Assembly: GCA_018894105.1 (NCBI GenBank)
Contig: CM032131.1
Location: forward strand, 9,574,501-9,638,500
Length of the DNA: 64,000 nucleotides
Reading direction: 5' to 3'
Origin: Jacaranda mimosifolia
Taxonomy: Eukaryota > Streptophyta > Magnoliopsida > Lamiales > Bignoniaceae
In this document: in pieces, positions 21,133-34,002 of the stretch
Position numbering within the stretch: position 1 is the stretch's first letter
How the letters are laid out: each line of letters starts with the position of its first letter
The notes under the pieces: generated by a model
What the model was told of the DNA's origin: nothing
What the model saw: the letters and a program-made list of their open reading frames with translations, nothing else
Database searches by the model: none
Position numbers and translations under genes: made by a program

Positions 21133-23393
21133 TGTTGGAATAGTACCCCGCAAGCCAATTAGATTGGCCTTCTAAACTTTTTCCTTGTAAGATAATCTTA
21201 ATTGAATGGTATTCCTTATATGACCATCTTAATCTTATGCTCATTATTACTTCACTGGCATTTGGTTGAAGCCCTTAGATCACACAAGATTATGAGACTT
21301 GGTCATGCAATGGGTGATGATCATAGAATAAGTCTTACACGATCATAATTTTAAATCTTCCAAGTCATATGATTATACAAGACAAGGCATCTAAGATTCA
21401 GATATACTTGCACTAACGATACATAAATCCAAGGGTTGGATATTGCTCCATTCTATAAGCAATCCTATATGAGATATGGATGCATATTTGTGGGTGTTTG
21501 TTAGAGAACAAGGCACTGAAGGCTCACCTGAAGAATCCACTAGATAGCTGAAGTGGCAAGTCAGTAGTGAAAAGTTCTCCACCTTACGCTAGTGCATATT
21601 AGTAGTCCTTTGACCTGAGGATCCATGGTAACCTTGTGTTTAGGTCCTCATACTTTGACTCCTCCCTAGTTACTTAGCGGGCCGTTCGGGTAGTGATTGG
21701 GCATGAGCTACTTAGACATGAAAGTTTGTGACATTCAAGATGGAATCCGACTCCTCATTGATGTGAAAGACAACTGCATCTCTTATGTATTCTATAATGA
21801 TCGATTCTAAGAAATCTTTGTGCAAGGTAATATGACAATTTGAAAAAGGAGTTTTCTGAAGAGGAGGTCATAAAGAGGAATCAAACATTGAGAATAGAAA
21901 CATAGTATTGAGGCTATTAGGGAGTCGGCCAATATCTTGCCATAGGCCTCTTTCGGGAGATAGGAGATGGAATGATCATATTTGTATAGTACGCGTAAAG
22001 CTCGAATAGTTCTACAAAAGTATTCATTTCGGCCAATTAGTTGGGCTCGATGGGCTTGAGGTTGGACATCGACCATGAAGATTGGGTACTCTTCAATTAA
22101 TGGAGATTAAATGAATTGAGTCAATTAGTTTAAAGAAGTTTAAACTAAAAAGAATATATGATATATTCAAAAGTCACAAGGAGTTGTGAGCCATGACCAA
22201 TGAATGGTAGAACCCAATGGATCACACATAAAAGCCAATTGCATTTTCTAGTTGATGAAGGAGAATTTTCTAAAAGTTAGAAAATCACTCCTAGTGGACC
22301 AATTTTGAGGTTGGCGAAATTGAGGTTAGTTTTGACTTGATTAATCTAATTGTTAAATTGACCAACTAATTTAAGGAGTTAAATTAGACCAATAATTAAG
22401 GAGTTAATTATTTCATGCCACATGATCATCAATTGGTCAAGTTAGCTTAAAAGTTAAGTTATATGTGACTAAGTTAAAGAATTAAGCTAATTGACTTAAG
22501 AGTTAAGTTAAAGATTAATTAATTAAATTAAAGAGTTTAGTTTAATTAATGAGGAGAATCAATTTTGGAGGGAAAATACAAATGAAAGGTTCATTTGGAG
22601 TGGCATTTTAATTAATTTGAAATTAGACTCCAAATGAAAGTGAAATGCATACAAAATTCAAATTCAAATTTGAATTGCAACTTGCCAACTTGCAAGGCCA
22701 AGTTGGCAGTCACCTTAAAGAAGGTGAGATGACATCATTGAATCACACCATCCTCACTTTATTTTTTGATATAGAGGGAGAGAGAGGTGACCACATGACA
22801 CACATTGTGAAGAATTAGATTATTTCATAGTTTCCCTCCAACTCTCAAATGTTGTTTCATGTGTTGAGGCTTCAATTCTTCTCTTCTTCTCTTCTTCTCC
22901 TACCTCAAATCAAGCCTTCACCTCTGAAAATCTCCATTCTATTTTCCAACTAATATTAAGGAGATTATGATCTAGCATTGGTGTGCGGATCATAACATTT
23001 AGAGACAAGGCAATTGGATTGCTTGCTTTTGGCGATCCACTGTCAAGGCAGTCTGCTTGGTGACTTTTTTTTGAAACATCTCTGTAGCTTTTTAAGCTGA
23101 TTTTTTTATAGTAGATTTGTCAAGGAGTTGAGAAGATACTATATTTTTTTTTCCAGAATTTTTGGAGGAGTTTGGATTGGCAAAAGTTGCATCCAAACCG
23201 AGCTGCCGCTGTGAAACAGTTTTTGCCTTTTGGCTTCATCTTCAACATCTCCTTGGTTTTTGAGTGAATTAAGGTAATCTTCTTCCCAAATCTGGATCAG
23301 CAACATGTTTATATCCTTGTTATTATGCGTAGCCTGGTTAATTTCAGTTTTAAAAGTTTTAATTATTGGAACCTACTGCTACATGTGACTTCA
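21133..23393 (+). mobile_element. Element A2 3' LTR
   Basis: TGTTGGAATAGTACCCC...ACATGTGACTTCA, 2,261 bp, followed directly by the target duplication CTTAG. Differences from the 5' LTR are scattered through it (for example the TATA palindrome is degraded to TTTATTTTTTGATATAGAG near 22755-22775), so the insertion is not recent. Confidence 0.92.
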
Positions 23394-23398
23394 CTTAG

Positions 23399-24992
23399 TT
23401 AGCTAGAGCACCAAGGAAAGAAGAAAAAAATAAAGGCCGATTTTTGTAGGTAGGATGAAGAAGTGTGAGACTTCAACACATAAATTAATCACACAAAATG
23501 GGAGGGAAAATGGAATATAACTATTAGATCATGCAAGCCACAGTGGCTGGCCACCTCTCTCCTATTTATAGGAGTAGAGGTGTGATGCAAGCTGGCATCA
23601 CACCTCCCATGAGGTTTGCGTCAACTTGCAAGCAAGTTGCATGTGAAATTTTAATTTCACTTGCATTTGAATTTCATTTGGAATCTTTATTTTATCTCAT
23701 GAAATGTCATTCAAATAAATTCTAAATACACCCCAAATGAACTCTTTTATTTGAATTTTCCCTCCAAATTAATTATTCATATTAATTAAATTAACTCGTT
23801 AATTTAAGTAATTAATCTTGGCTTAACTCTTTAAGTCAATTAGCTTAACTCTTTAAGAATGTCAATTCAACTCCTTAAGTTAACTTGACTAATTGATAGT
23901 AATGTGGCACTAATTAAATTAACTCCTTAAATTATTTAGATCAATTTAACAATTAAATTGATCAAGCCAAAATGATCCAAAATTAGCCAATCATTTTGTC
24001 TTCATAAAATCGGCCAAGTGGAATTATTCTAACTCTTAGAAAATTCCCTTTATTAAATAGGATTTTCAATTGATTGTTGTGTGTGACCCATTAGGTTCTA
24101 CTATTAATTAGACATAGGCTCACAACTCTTGTGATATTTAGAATATCAAAATATTCACATTAGTTTAAACTCTTTTAAACTAATGACTCAAATTAATTAT
24201 CTCTATTAATTGAAGAGTACCTAATTTCCATGATCAATGTCCAACCTCAAGCCCATGGAGCCCAACTAATTGGTCGAAATGAATATACTTTTGGAGAACC
24301 ATTCTAGCTCTATCTTGTCATGCAAATATGGTCTTTCTGCCTCCTATCTCCCAAAAGAGGCCTAGGGTAAGATATTTGCTAGCTCCCTAATAGCATCAAC
24401 AACTATGTTTCTATTCCTAATGTTCGATTCTCCTTTATGATCTCATGTTTAGAAAATTCTTTTTCAAATTGTCATACTACCTTGTGCAAGAATTTCTTGG
24501 AATCAATTATTATAGAATACATTAGAGGTGCACTCGTTCTTCACAACGAAGGAGATAGATGCTATCTTGGATCTCACAAACCTCCATATGCACTAGCGTA
24601 AGCTGAAGAACTTGCCACTACCGATTTACCACTACGGCTATATAGTGGATTCTCTTGGCGGGTCTTTAGTGAACTTATTCTCTAACAACCCTTGGATTTA
24701 TGCAACATTAGTGTAAGTCTATCTGAATCTTAGATGCCCTATCTCATAAGATTCTACGACTTGAAATATTTTAAGATCATGACCATGTAAGACTTGTTTC
24801 ATGATCACCACCCAATGCATGACCAAATCTCGTAGTCTTGTGTGATCTAAGGGCTTCAAGCAAATGCCAATGAAGTAAAATTAGCAGAAGATGAAGATGG
24901 TCATTTATAATGAATATTATTCAATCATGATTGTATCATAAGTAAAATAGTTTACATGCTAATCTAATTAGTTGTGGGGCACTATTCCAACA
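23399..24992 (-). mobile_element. Element B 3' LTR, second part
   Basis: Continuation of the reverse LTR started at 14583, ending GGGGCACTATTCCAACA. It lacks about 220 bp relative to other copies, with visible deletions near 24590 and 24690. It is followed by the end of pol in reverse (CCCCATAGTCTTAAGACCCATC), which makes it the 3' LTR of a minus element. Confidence 0.86.
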
Positions 24993-26124
24993 AGTTCCCC
25001 ATAGTCTTAAGACCCATCTTCTCAAGATGTCTTTCAAAGGACTTTTGCATTTAGGGGTTTACACAGTGGTTCTGCTATATTGTCTTCTGATGCAACCTTA
25101 CCTACTCAATTGTTACCTCTATTGTTCATCTCACAGAAGATCAAATAATAACACATTTACCTGTGTTTGGATTAGTGATGAGATCTTGGCTCAAGTCCAA
25201 TATTATCTTCAAAAGATAACCTTAGGCTCTTGCATGCTAGGCACTACATATCCAACTCTTAGATGAAGTTTTTCATCCAAACATCTTCCTTTGTAGTTTC
25301 TGAAGCTGTAATATATTCCACCTCTGTGGTAGAATTGGCCGTGGTGTATTTTTTGGAACTCTTCCAACTCACTGCACCGCCATTGAGACAAAATATAAAT
25401 CATGAAGTGGATTTTAGGTCATCTACATCGGATTGGAAACTAGAATCCAAAAACCCCTCGAGTTTCAATTCTCCATTGCTGTATTCCAAAAACAAATCCT
25501 TAGTCATTTTTAGGTATTTAAGGATTGCTTTAACGGCTTTCCAGTTATATTCACTGGGGTTGGATTGAAAGCAGCTCGTAACACTTAGAGCCTGCGCTAC
25601 ATTCGACCTTATACATTAAATGGCATACATTATGTTTCCTATAGCAGACACATAAGGTATGTAAGACATTATATGTCTCTCATCGTTAGTCTTAGGAGCC
25701 ATAGACTTGGAAAGACGAAGACCGCGTCCCATAGGGATGAATCCCTTCTTCGATTCTTCTATACTAAACCTCTTTAGTATCTTGTCAATGTACGACATTT
25801 TGGAAAGCCTAGCATCCTTCTCGATCTATCTCTATAGATACGTATTCCTAATACATAGTATGTTTTCCCCAAATCCTTTATAGAAAATTGTGCAGATAAC
25901 CATGCTTTAGTATACTTTAACATTTCTCTCTCATTCCCAACGAAAAGAATGTCATCAACATAAAGCACAATAAACTGTACGCTACTCCCACTAGCCTTCT
26001 TGTGCACATAAGGTTTATACACATTTTTGACAAGCCAAACGATTTGACTATCTTTATAAAAATATATGTTCGAACTTTGAGATGTCTGTTTGAGTCCATA
26101 AATGGATCTTTTGAGTTTGCAAAC
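24993..26124 (-). pseudogene. Element B RNase H and reverse transcriptase part, broken
   Basis: Reverse-strand end of pol. From right to left it encodes the late RT with intact LYVDDILFVGNE (about 25920-25960), the KDLGKTYYVLGIRIYR segment, the SYIDKILKRFSIEESKKGF segment (to 25616) and RNase H down to the LTR. Stops and frameshifts occur throughout. At the right the RT stops abruptly after a GTTTGCAAAC segment near 26124 and joins leader sequence, so gag, protease, integrase and early RT are deleted. Confidence 0.82.
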
Positions 26125-27344
26125 TTATTTAGGTTTTCTATATCCTAACCATGCATCTCATACATCAATAAGATATGGAAAGCATCAATAAGTAAATGCA
26201 CCTAGCATGCTCCTAGGGTGGGATGACCATGAGCTTTAACTAAGTGGTTCACTTAGAGCTATAGGTGCACCACTTAGTTGATTTTAAGGGGATTGATTAA
26301 ATCTAGCTATTACATAAATATATCCTTATTCATTCATGGGTCTTTATGCCTCCAATGGTCTTCTTTGCTTCTTGTAACAATTACATAAGAAAAAAATCCT
26401 TACTCCTAGTGATTATACTCTCATGACATTTACAAGATAGAAATTAAGAGGCATGCAAGCCCCAATTTAATACAACATTTTTCAATAGCTTGAAACAAAT
26501 AGAATCAATATTAAAAGCTCATGATCATCCCCATTCATTCATTATTCATTCAACACTTAAATAAACAATAAATAAATCAATAATTGATATTCAATTTCAA
26601 TAATTAAATGCTTATCTCGTAAGCAATTAATTGTTCAAGCAAACCTAAGCTTAACATCTGTACGTCTCATTTTTACACCTAATTGAAGGTCAACTTTAAC
26701 AAGATTTAAAAAGTAATAAAAAAACTCACCAAAATCAAAACAGCCCATTGCCGCCTGGCCTGGGCGCAAAACCAATATGTAGGCGTGCCCGTTGCTTGGT
26801 CAGCACCTAGCCTGGCCCTACAACACCCCTGTTTCAAGGTCCTAACAAAGTCATGTATCTTTTTGCTCAACTTTTGTGCCCCAAAAAATTTAGGACACTT
26901 CCTAGACACTAAATCACATAATATAGATAAAATTACAGACCTAAAAAAACTTTTAAAAATGGAATTTAAAGTGCTTAATCATGCTTCAAAAATCAAGTTT
27001 AAGTAAGAATCACATTCTTCAAAAATCTCCAATTAAATCCAATCCAATTGGATCCAAAAATGAACAAAACTTTTTAAGGTCAAATTTGACATACTATATC
27101 AATATATAACAACATCCAATGCTAAATCAAAATTTAACATTAGCAACTATGAATGAAAACATGCTAAACATTTGAATTAATACTTAAAACACATATTAGC
27201 GTAATTTCAATTCATCAAGCAAAAGAGCCACATGCATCATCATCTAAGCTCTCCAATCCGTAATTTGGATCAAGTATTTGGAGATCTAGATCAATTCATC
27301 ACATGAATCGATCCAACAATAATCCAAATTAAATCATAAATTTA
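26125..27344 (-). mobile_element. Element B leader remnant
   Basis: Reverse-strand homologue of the leader of A (about 2833-4125). It includes the GC-rich island at 26740-26835 (GCCGCCTGGCCTGGGCGC). No coding is supported. Confidence 0.78.
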
Positions 27345-27357
27345 GGCTCCGATGGCA
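27345..27357 (-). other. Element B primer-binding site
   Basis: GGCTCCGATGGCA is the complement of TGCCATCGGAGCC, a mutated copy of TGGTATCAGAGCC, two bases from the LTR. Confidence 0.82.
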
Positions 27358-27359
27358 CT

Positions 27360-29601
27360 TGAAAGAAGGTGTAAGCCAGGGATCCAATTATAAAACAATT
27401 AAAAGATGAAATCAAACTTGATTACACCTCTCCAAGGATTTAATTATGCTACTAAAGTATATTTGCGTCAGAAAAATACCTAGATATCAAAATCCAACCA
27501 AAAAAATGAAGACTTGCTTGAACTCTTCAATGCAGTCTCCCTTAGTGCAGCAGCTTGTAGGCAACGTTTGCCCAATCAAAACACCTCGAAATCAATTGAA
27601 ATTTGGACATAAGATCACCAACACCTTGATGAAGCTTTAGTAAAAATTTCAGCCAAAATAGAAGATTGAAAGTCACTCCATAAATGCCTCCATATTTTTG
27701 CCCAAACAGAGGATCTTCAAAAGGCAAGCAATCCAAGTGTTTCACCTCTAATGTTAAGATCCACACACTAATGGATAATTCAAATCTCTCCTAGATCAGC
27801 TGGAAAATCAAGGAGAGAAGAGAGAGAGGATGAAGTCTAATTTAGGAGGGAAAGGTGAAGAAAATGTGAAGTTTCAACACATGAGAGAATCACACATAAT
27901 TGGAGAGAAAAGGAGAATCTGACAATTAGATCTAATGCATGTGTATTCCCATGCCTTAGCCGCTCACCCTCTATATCTACATATAGATGGAGGGAAGGTG
28001 TGATGCTTAGGTGGCTTCTCACCATCCTTGTGGTTGGTGCTAACTTGCTTGCCAACTTGCAAGCAAGTTGTATGTGTTCATTTGGAATCTTCATTTCATC
28101 TCATGAAATGTCAGCCAAATAAATTCTAATGCACTGCAAATGAACCCTTTATTTTCCATCCAAAATTAATTCTTCATTTTAATTAAATTAAATAATTTAA
28201 TTTAATTAATTAACCTTTGACTTAACTTTTAAGGTAATTAGTTTAACTCTTTAAGCTATGAAGTGTTAACTTAACTCCTTAAGTTAACTTGACCAATTGA
28301 TAGTCATGTGGCAACAATTAAATTAACTCTTTAATTTAATTGGTCTAATTTAACTCCTTAAACTATTGAGATCAATTTAACAATTAAATTGACTAAGCTA
28401 AGATGACCAAAATTTGTGTTAAAGGTTTCCCTCATACATTGGTCAAATTGGAATTTTTCTAACTCTTACAAAATTCCCCATCATCATGTAGGATTTTCAA
28501 TTGGCTTTTGTGTGACTTATTAGGTTCTACCATTCATTGGACATGGGCTCACAACTCTTGTGACTTTAGAATGTCGAAATATTCGCATTAGTTTAAACTT
28601 CTTCAAACTAATAGCTCAATTCAATTAATCTTTATTAATTGAAGAGTACTCAATCTCCATGGTCGATGTCCAACCTCAAGTCCATGGAGCCCAACTAATT
28701 GGCTGAAATGAATGCTCTTGGAGAGCCATTCTAGCTCTATGCTTACCTTACAAATACAATCCTTCTGTCTCATATCTCTTGAAAGAGGCCTAGGGCAAGA
28801 TATTTGCCGGCTCCCTAATAACCTTGATACTATATTTCTATTCCCAATGTTTGATTTTGATTTATGACCTCATCTTTAAAAAACTCCTTTTCCAAATTTT
28901 CATACTGGCTTGTGCAAGGACTCCTTGGAATCGATCATTATAGAATATATAGGAGATGCACTCATCCTTCACAACAACGAGGAGTCGGATCCTATCTTGG
29001 ATCTCACAAACCTACATGTCTAAGTTGCTCATACCCAAGCTCAACCCGAAAGACCCGCTAAGTAGCTAAGGAAGAGTTAAAGTATGAGGACCTAAACACA
29101 AGGTTACCATGGATCCTCAGGTCAAAAGACTAATTCTATGTACTAGCGTAAGCTGGAGAACTTGCCACCACTGACTTGCCATTGTGGCTATCTAGTGGAT
29201 TCTCCGGGCAGGCTTCCAGTGAACTTGTTCTCTAACAAGCACCCACTGACAAGCATTCCTGTCTCACATGGTTTGCTCATGAAATGGAGTAATATCCAAC
29301 TCTTGGATTTATGCATCGTTAGTGCAAGTCTATCCGAATCTTAGATACCCTATCTCATAAGATTTTATAACTTTGGATATTTAAGATCATGATCGTGTAA
29401 GAGTTGTTTCATGATAACTACCTAGTGCGTTACCAAGTCCTTTAGTCTTATGTGATTAAGGGCTTCAACTAAATGCTAGTGAAGAAATATAAGCATAAGA
29501 TAAAGATAGCCATATATAATAAATATTATTCAATCAAGATTGTATAACAAGTAAAATAGTTTACATGCTAATCTCATTGGCTGGGGGCCACTATTCAAAT
29601 A
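27360..29601 (-). mobile_element. Element B 5' LTR
   Basis: Complete reverse LTR of about 2,242 bp, from TGAAAGAAGGTGTAAGCC to CTATTCAAATA. The LTR start has mutated relative to CTATTCCAACA. The promoter-like palindrome is at 27969-27988. The next bases belong to the RT of another element (C). The 5-bp duplication expected around B is not recognisable (AATTT left, ATCTA right). Confidence 0.85.
27969..27988 (-). promoter_or_regulatory. Element B LTR TATA palindrome
   Basis: CTCTATATCTACATATAGAT-type near-palindrome at the conserved promoter position of the LTR. Role inferred. Confidence 0.45.
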
Positions 29602-29890
29602 ATCTATACAAGGTCTTTGAGTGTAATCATTTGCCACTAATTGTGCCTTAAAGGTGATTCTTCTCCATCGACTCCTAACTTTTGCTTGTAGATCCACTTG
29701 CAACCAACATGTACAATACCCTCCGGTGGATCTATCAAAGTCCATACTTTGTTGGAGTATATGGAGTCCATTTCGAATTTCATGGCATCAAGCCAATATC
29801 CTATATCTATGTCTAGCATAGCTTCCTCATAGGTCTTCAGATCACTATCCGATTGGTCCATCTCATAAAGGAACCCAAACCTTTTGAGTT
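29602..29890 (-). pseudogene. Element C reverse transcriptase N-terminal fragment
   Basis: Reverse-strand start of the RT: EMDSIYSNKVWTLIDPPEGI followed by VGCKWIYKQKLGVDGEE. It is cut at 29602 where the LTR of element B begins. The catalytic RT and RNase H of C are missing. If the stub at 14556-14582 is C's other end, they were lost when or after B inserted. Confidence 0.78.
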
Positions 29891-30860
29891 GCTTCTTGAT
29901 TCGTTCCGACCTTCATAAAGATTGTGCTCAAGGCTCTTGATGTTTACTTGTTTCTATCGCTTGTGGTATTTGTTGATCTTCTTGAACTTCATCAAGTTCA
30001 ACAACAACACCATTTCTATCTAATAGAAATTGCTTTTCCAAAAAGGTGGCGTTCCTTGAAACAAATACCTTTTGTTCTGAGGGATCATAGAAATAATTAC
30101 CAAAAGACTCTTTTAAGTATCCCACAAACTTGCACAAGGTGGATCTCCCATCCAACATGTCTCTCACTAACCGCTTGACATAAATAGGAGATCCCAAAAC
30201 TCTTAGAAAAGAGTAAGAAGGTGCTTTGCCATACCATATCTCATGCGGTGTCTTTGGCACTGACTTTAGGGATACTACATTTAGTAGCCTCGGCACTATT
30301 ATTAAGGCTAACTCCCAAAAGGATATAGGTACGGGTTCCTTTTTGGCTACTCTATTGTGTTGAGATGTGCCGGGTGGAGTTCATTAAAAGAGAATCCTAT
30401 TCTCCTTTAGATATTCCAAGAATTCGGTACTTAAGTATTCTTCTCTTCGATTCGATCGAAGAGCTCTAATACTTAGTGTCAATTGGTGTTCTACTTCATT
30501 CCTATGCTCTTTAAACTTTTCAAAAGTTTTGGACTTGTTCTTCATAAGATACACATGTTCGAACCGAGTATGATCATTAGTGAAGGAGATGAAGTATGAA
30601 TTTCCTCATCTCGCACTAATTCTTAGTAGCCTACAAACATCCTTATGGATCAAATTCAAAGGATTTGTACTTCACTCTGTTTGTCCTACAGAAGGAGCCT
30701 TGGTCATTTTTTTCCTTTAAATAAGACTCACAAGTAGAAAGATGCTCTATGCCACTAACATTTAGTGCATTGAGGGCTTCCAGCTTGTTCATCCTATTTT
30801 TTAAAATGTGTCCAAGTCTTGCATGCCACAAGATGGCATCTTCTTGGTTATCTAATTTCT
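29891..30860 (-). pseudogene. Element C integrase region, broken
   Basis: From right to left: LWHARLGHI zinc-binding/GAG-pre-integrase segment (30795-30830), integrase core with the TDH/FEHV segment near 30560, the region around 30345-30380 where GVAERRN reads as RVAKKE (catalytic E lost), and the conserved C-terminal block ETPHEIWYGKAPSYSFLRVL (near 30190-30255) ending in FYDPSEQKVFVSRNATFLEK. Frameshifts and short deletions near 30300 and 30380. Confidence 0.8.
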
Positions 30861-31990
30861 TTTACTTTGTTGAATGTGCAATAATGATGTTTGAGAATCC
30901 AAAATGTGTAATCCATTGTTAAGTGTATGTTAAGCAACTATAGAACCAATTCTTTAATGCCTTCAATCTCCCATTTGATATAGAAGGATCAAATCCTTTA
31001 CTATCCAAAATGGAAATTGAAATAATGTTCTCAACAAGATATGGTACATAATAACAAGGGTCTAATACAAGTATGGAGTTCCCTAAGTCTAACTTATTAT
31101 GCCTTTGGCTTTGGCTGCAATTCTTGCTCCTTTGCCAAAGCAGTGGATTATATCCCCATCACTTGGATTTATTCTTCTTTATATTCTTTGTAACAAATTA
31201 CAATACTAGGAACCAAATGCGATATCATATATCTATGAGGAAGAATTTATTCTTAAATGCACTTCAATCAAGTACATACCCTTCTCAAGGGTTGTAAGGT
31301 ATTCCTTACAATACCGCTTCCAATGGCCTTATCGCCAAAGTATAAACAAGTAATATTAACTATATCCTCTATAATCTTATTGACTTCACCAGATGTCCTT
31401 AATGGTTGCTTTCCCTTGGAATAAGAACTTTTCTTCCTTTTACCTCCCTTTCTAGTCCCCTAGGCCCTTAGACTTGGAGGAGGAAGTATGCATCAAATGT
31501 TTGTGTTTGTCATGGTAGTCTCCATCTAGACAAACACTTTGGTCAATAAAACTCAGTGAGGATGTGAGGATCAAATCCACATGGAGATCATTGTCCATCA
31601 ATACGTCCAAGTTGAAGAGCTTCTCAACAAGCCTAATCATCTTTAGACCGTAGTTGATAACACATGACTTCTTATCCATCCTAGCTTAAAAAATCTCCTT
31701 TGACAACATAAACTTCCCATACCTTGTTTGCTTTTTAACTCTTGTAAACTTTAACAAAAGTGTTATTCATGTGTCCTTGAGACTTTTGAAGTTTGTAGAT
31801 GCCATCATGAGACTATGGGATATGAGGGAATCCTTAACCCAATACATGAACATTTCACACGTCTTTTGATCTACATTGATCCCTATGGGATAAAGAGCAC
31901 CATGAGACAGGACATATATCCATTTCTTGGAATCTAGAATGATTTTGAGGTTTAGTCAATTGTGAAAGTTAGACCCTGTTTGTTTATTAG
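30861..31990 (-). pseudogene. Element C gag and protease, broken
   Basis: Relic of gag to protease. The zinc knuckle at about 31320-31350 reads CLYFGDK, then a one-base frameshift, then GHWKRYC; the second cysteine is F, as in element A. The basic KGSKR/serine-lysine stretch is at 31390-31460. The capsid opening (LRFHN...KIILDSKKW-like) is near 31930-31985. Several frames are mixed and large parts of the capsid domain are deleted. Confidence 0.77.
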
Positions 31991-33987
31991 TTTTCAAAAT
32001 AATAGTAGATATATAGCCATTCTTGTGATTTTGAAAATCATCAAAGGCAAAAAAGAGAATATAAGCATGTGATTGAATATTGATATTGAAAACATATTCA
32101 TGGACTTTCAAGCATGTCTTTCTCTCACTATTTTATCAAATTCTTTACCCCTAGAAGATTTTGGGAAATCTCATTTCCTAGTGAGAATCAAAGCCGTAAG
32201 GACTTATAGTGGACCCACGACTCATGTGCCATCCACAAACAATTGAAAGGTAAGTAACTTTTTCTAATTGCACATCTATAAAACCCTTGATATATTTTAC
32301 TTTACTTTCATGTAGACCCACGACTCATGTGCAATCTCCACTACTAGATGTTAATTTAGACCTATCAATCAAGATTTGATTTGAATCCATACTATGTCAT
32401 CCCACGACTCGTGTGCCAATGCATAGAAAACGTCAAATCAAAGGTGTATCATATGCTAAGTATATGAGCACGACTTTCTACCATAAGTGTGACCTACAAC
32501 TCGTGTGCCATCACACAAAGATAGTAGCATCGTCATGTCACATACTATTGGTAGAAGACATAGATTAATTAAAACTCCTTTTAAGTTATATCCATTTTGA
32601 CTTAATATTAAGAAGCACTTAAACTCCTCTGAGTGGAGGGATTTTCTTATTTTCAAAGATCTCATCAATTTTATCTTCTTATTTAGGTTTTCTATATCCT
32701 AACCATGCATCTCATACATCAATAGGATATGAAAAGCATAAACAAGTAAATGCACCTAGTATGCTCCTGGGGAAGGATGACTATAAGCCTTAACCAAGTA
32801 GTTCACCTTAGAGCTATAGGTGCACTACTTAGTTGATTTTAAGAGGGTTGATCAAATTACATAAATATATCACATACATTCATAGGTCTTCATATCTCCA
32901 ATGGTCTTCTTGTCTCATTGCTACAATTACATGAGAAAAAAAATCATCACTCCTAGTGATTCTACTCACATACCGTTTATAAGATAAAAATTAAGAAGCA
33001 TACAAGCCCCAATTTAATACAACCCTTTTCAACAACTTGAAACAAATAAAATCAATATTAAATGCTCATGTTCATCCCCATTCATTCATCATCCATTCAA
33101 TAATTAAATGAATAATAAATAAGAATGACATTCAATTCCACAATTAAGTGCTTATCGCATAAAAAATTAATTAATTTAGCAAAAATAAGCATACTAATTA
33201 TGCATCTCATTTTTGCACCAAGTTGAATATTAACTTAAACAAAATTTTAAAAGCAATCAAAATATCAAACATAATTTTGAGAACTTGCACAATACTTGTG
33301 AATCTAATTAGAATGATTTAGTTTAATTTTGGTCACAAAAATAACACAAAATAACCTCAAAACTCATCCAAAACCTAAACGGGTGTTGCTGCTCTACCAG
33401 GCCACACAACTGTGCGGCAGCCGCATGCTAGGCTTGCCTATTGCTTAGCTAGTGACCAGCCAGGGCACGCGATGGCCCTGTTTTGTGGTTTAAACCAAGT
33501 CAAGGTCCTTTTGATCTAAATTTTAGGCACCAAAAAATCATGGACACCTCTATAACATTAAATCACACATTTTAGACAAATTTCCAGATCTAAAATCTTT
33601 TAAAAATGAAAATTTAAGTGCTCAGTCATGCTTCAAAATCAAGTTCAAGTAAGAATCAACATTCTTCAAAAATTTCCAATTAACTCCAATCCAATTGGAT
33701 CCAAAAATGACCAAAACACCTTAAGGCCAAATTTAGCATGCTATATCATCATATAACATCATACAATGCTAAATCAACATTTAACATATTCATCCATGAA
33801 TCAAAAACATCTAACATTTGAATTAACTCTTAAAACACATATTATCATAATTCTATTTATCATCAAAGGAGCCACAAGAAACATCAACTAAACACTCAAA
33901 TCTATGAATTGGATCAAGTATTTAGAGATCTAGATCAATTCATCACATTAATCAATCAAACAAAAATCCAAATTAAAGCATGAATTA
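31991..33987 (-). mobile_element. Element C leader
   Basis: About 2 kb without credible coding. It carries four clear copies of a motif, CCCACGACTCGTGTGCCAT-like, starting near 32212, 32315, 32400 and 32490 (spacing about 103, 86 and 90 bp). The GC-rich island lies at 33375-33490 (GTGCGGCAGCCGC, GGGCACGCGATGGCCC). Both features recur in the leader of Z; D keeps the first two motif copies. Confidence 0.78.
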
Positions 33988-34000
33988 GGCTCCGATACCA
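33988..34000 (-). other. Element C primer-binding site
   Basis: GGCTCCGATACCA, complement of TGGTATCGGAGCC, one base from the canonical copia primer site, two bases from the LTR. Confidence 0.9.
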
Positions 34001-34002
34001 CT

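Larger units (their letters stand above)
15012..23393 (+). mobile_element. Element A2, copia retrotransposon with both LTRs and an internal deletion
   Basis: Plus-strand element bounded by TGTTGG...CTTCA LTRs and flanked by a perfect 5-bp target duplication, CTTAG (15007-15011 and 23394-23398). It inserted into the 3' LTR of element B. The 5' LTR is 2,248 bp and the 3' LTR 2,261 bp. The interior is much shortened: leader joins directly to RT near 17697, so gag, protease, integrase and the first part of RT are gone. A minus-strand solo LTR interrupts the RT. It could have moved only with proteins supplied by another copy. Confidence 0.92.

Noticed and set aside
23394..23398. Chance abutment of a plus LTR against a minus LTR at 23393/23394
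   Set aside because: The pentamer CTTAG flanks both ends of A2 and the minus LTR is continuous across it, so it is a nested insertion.
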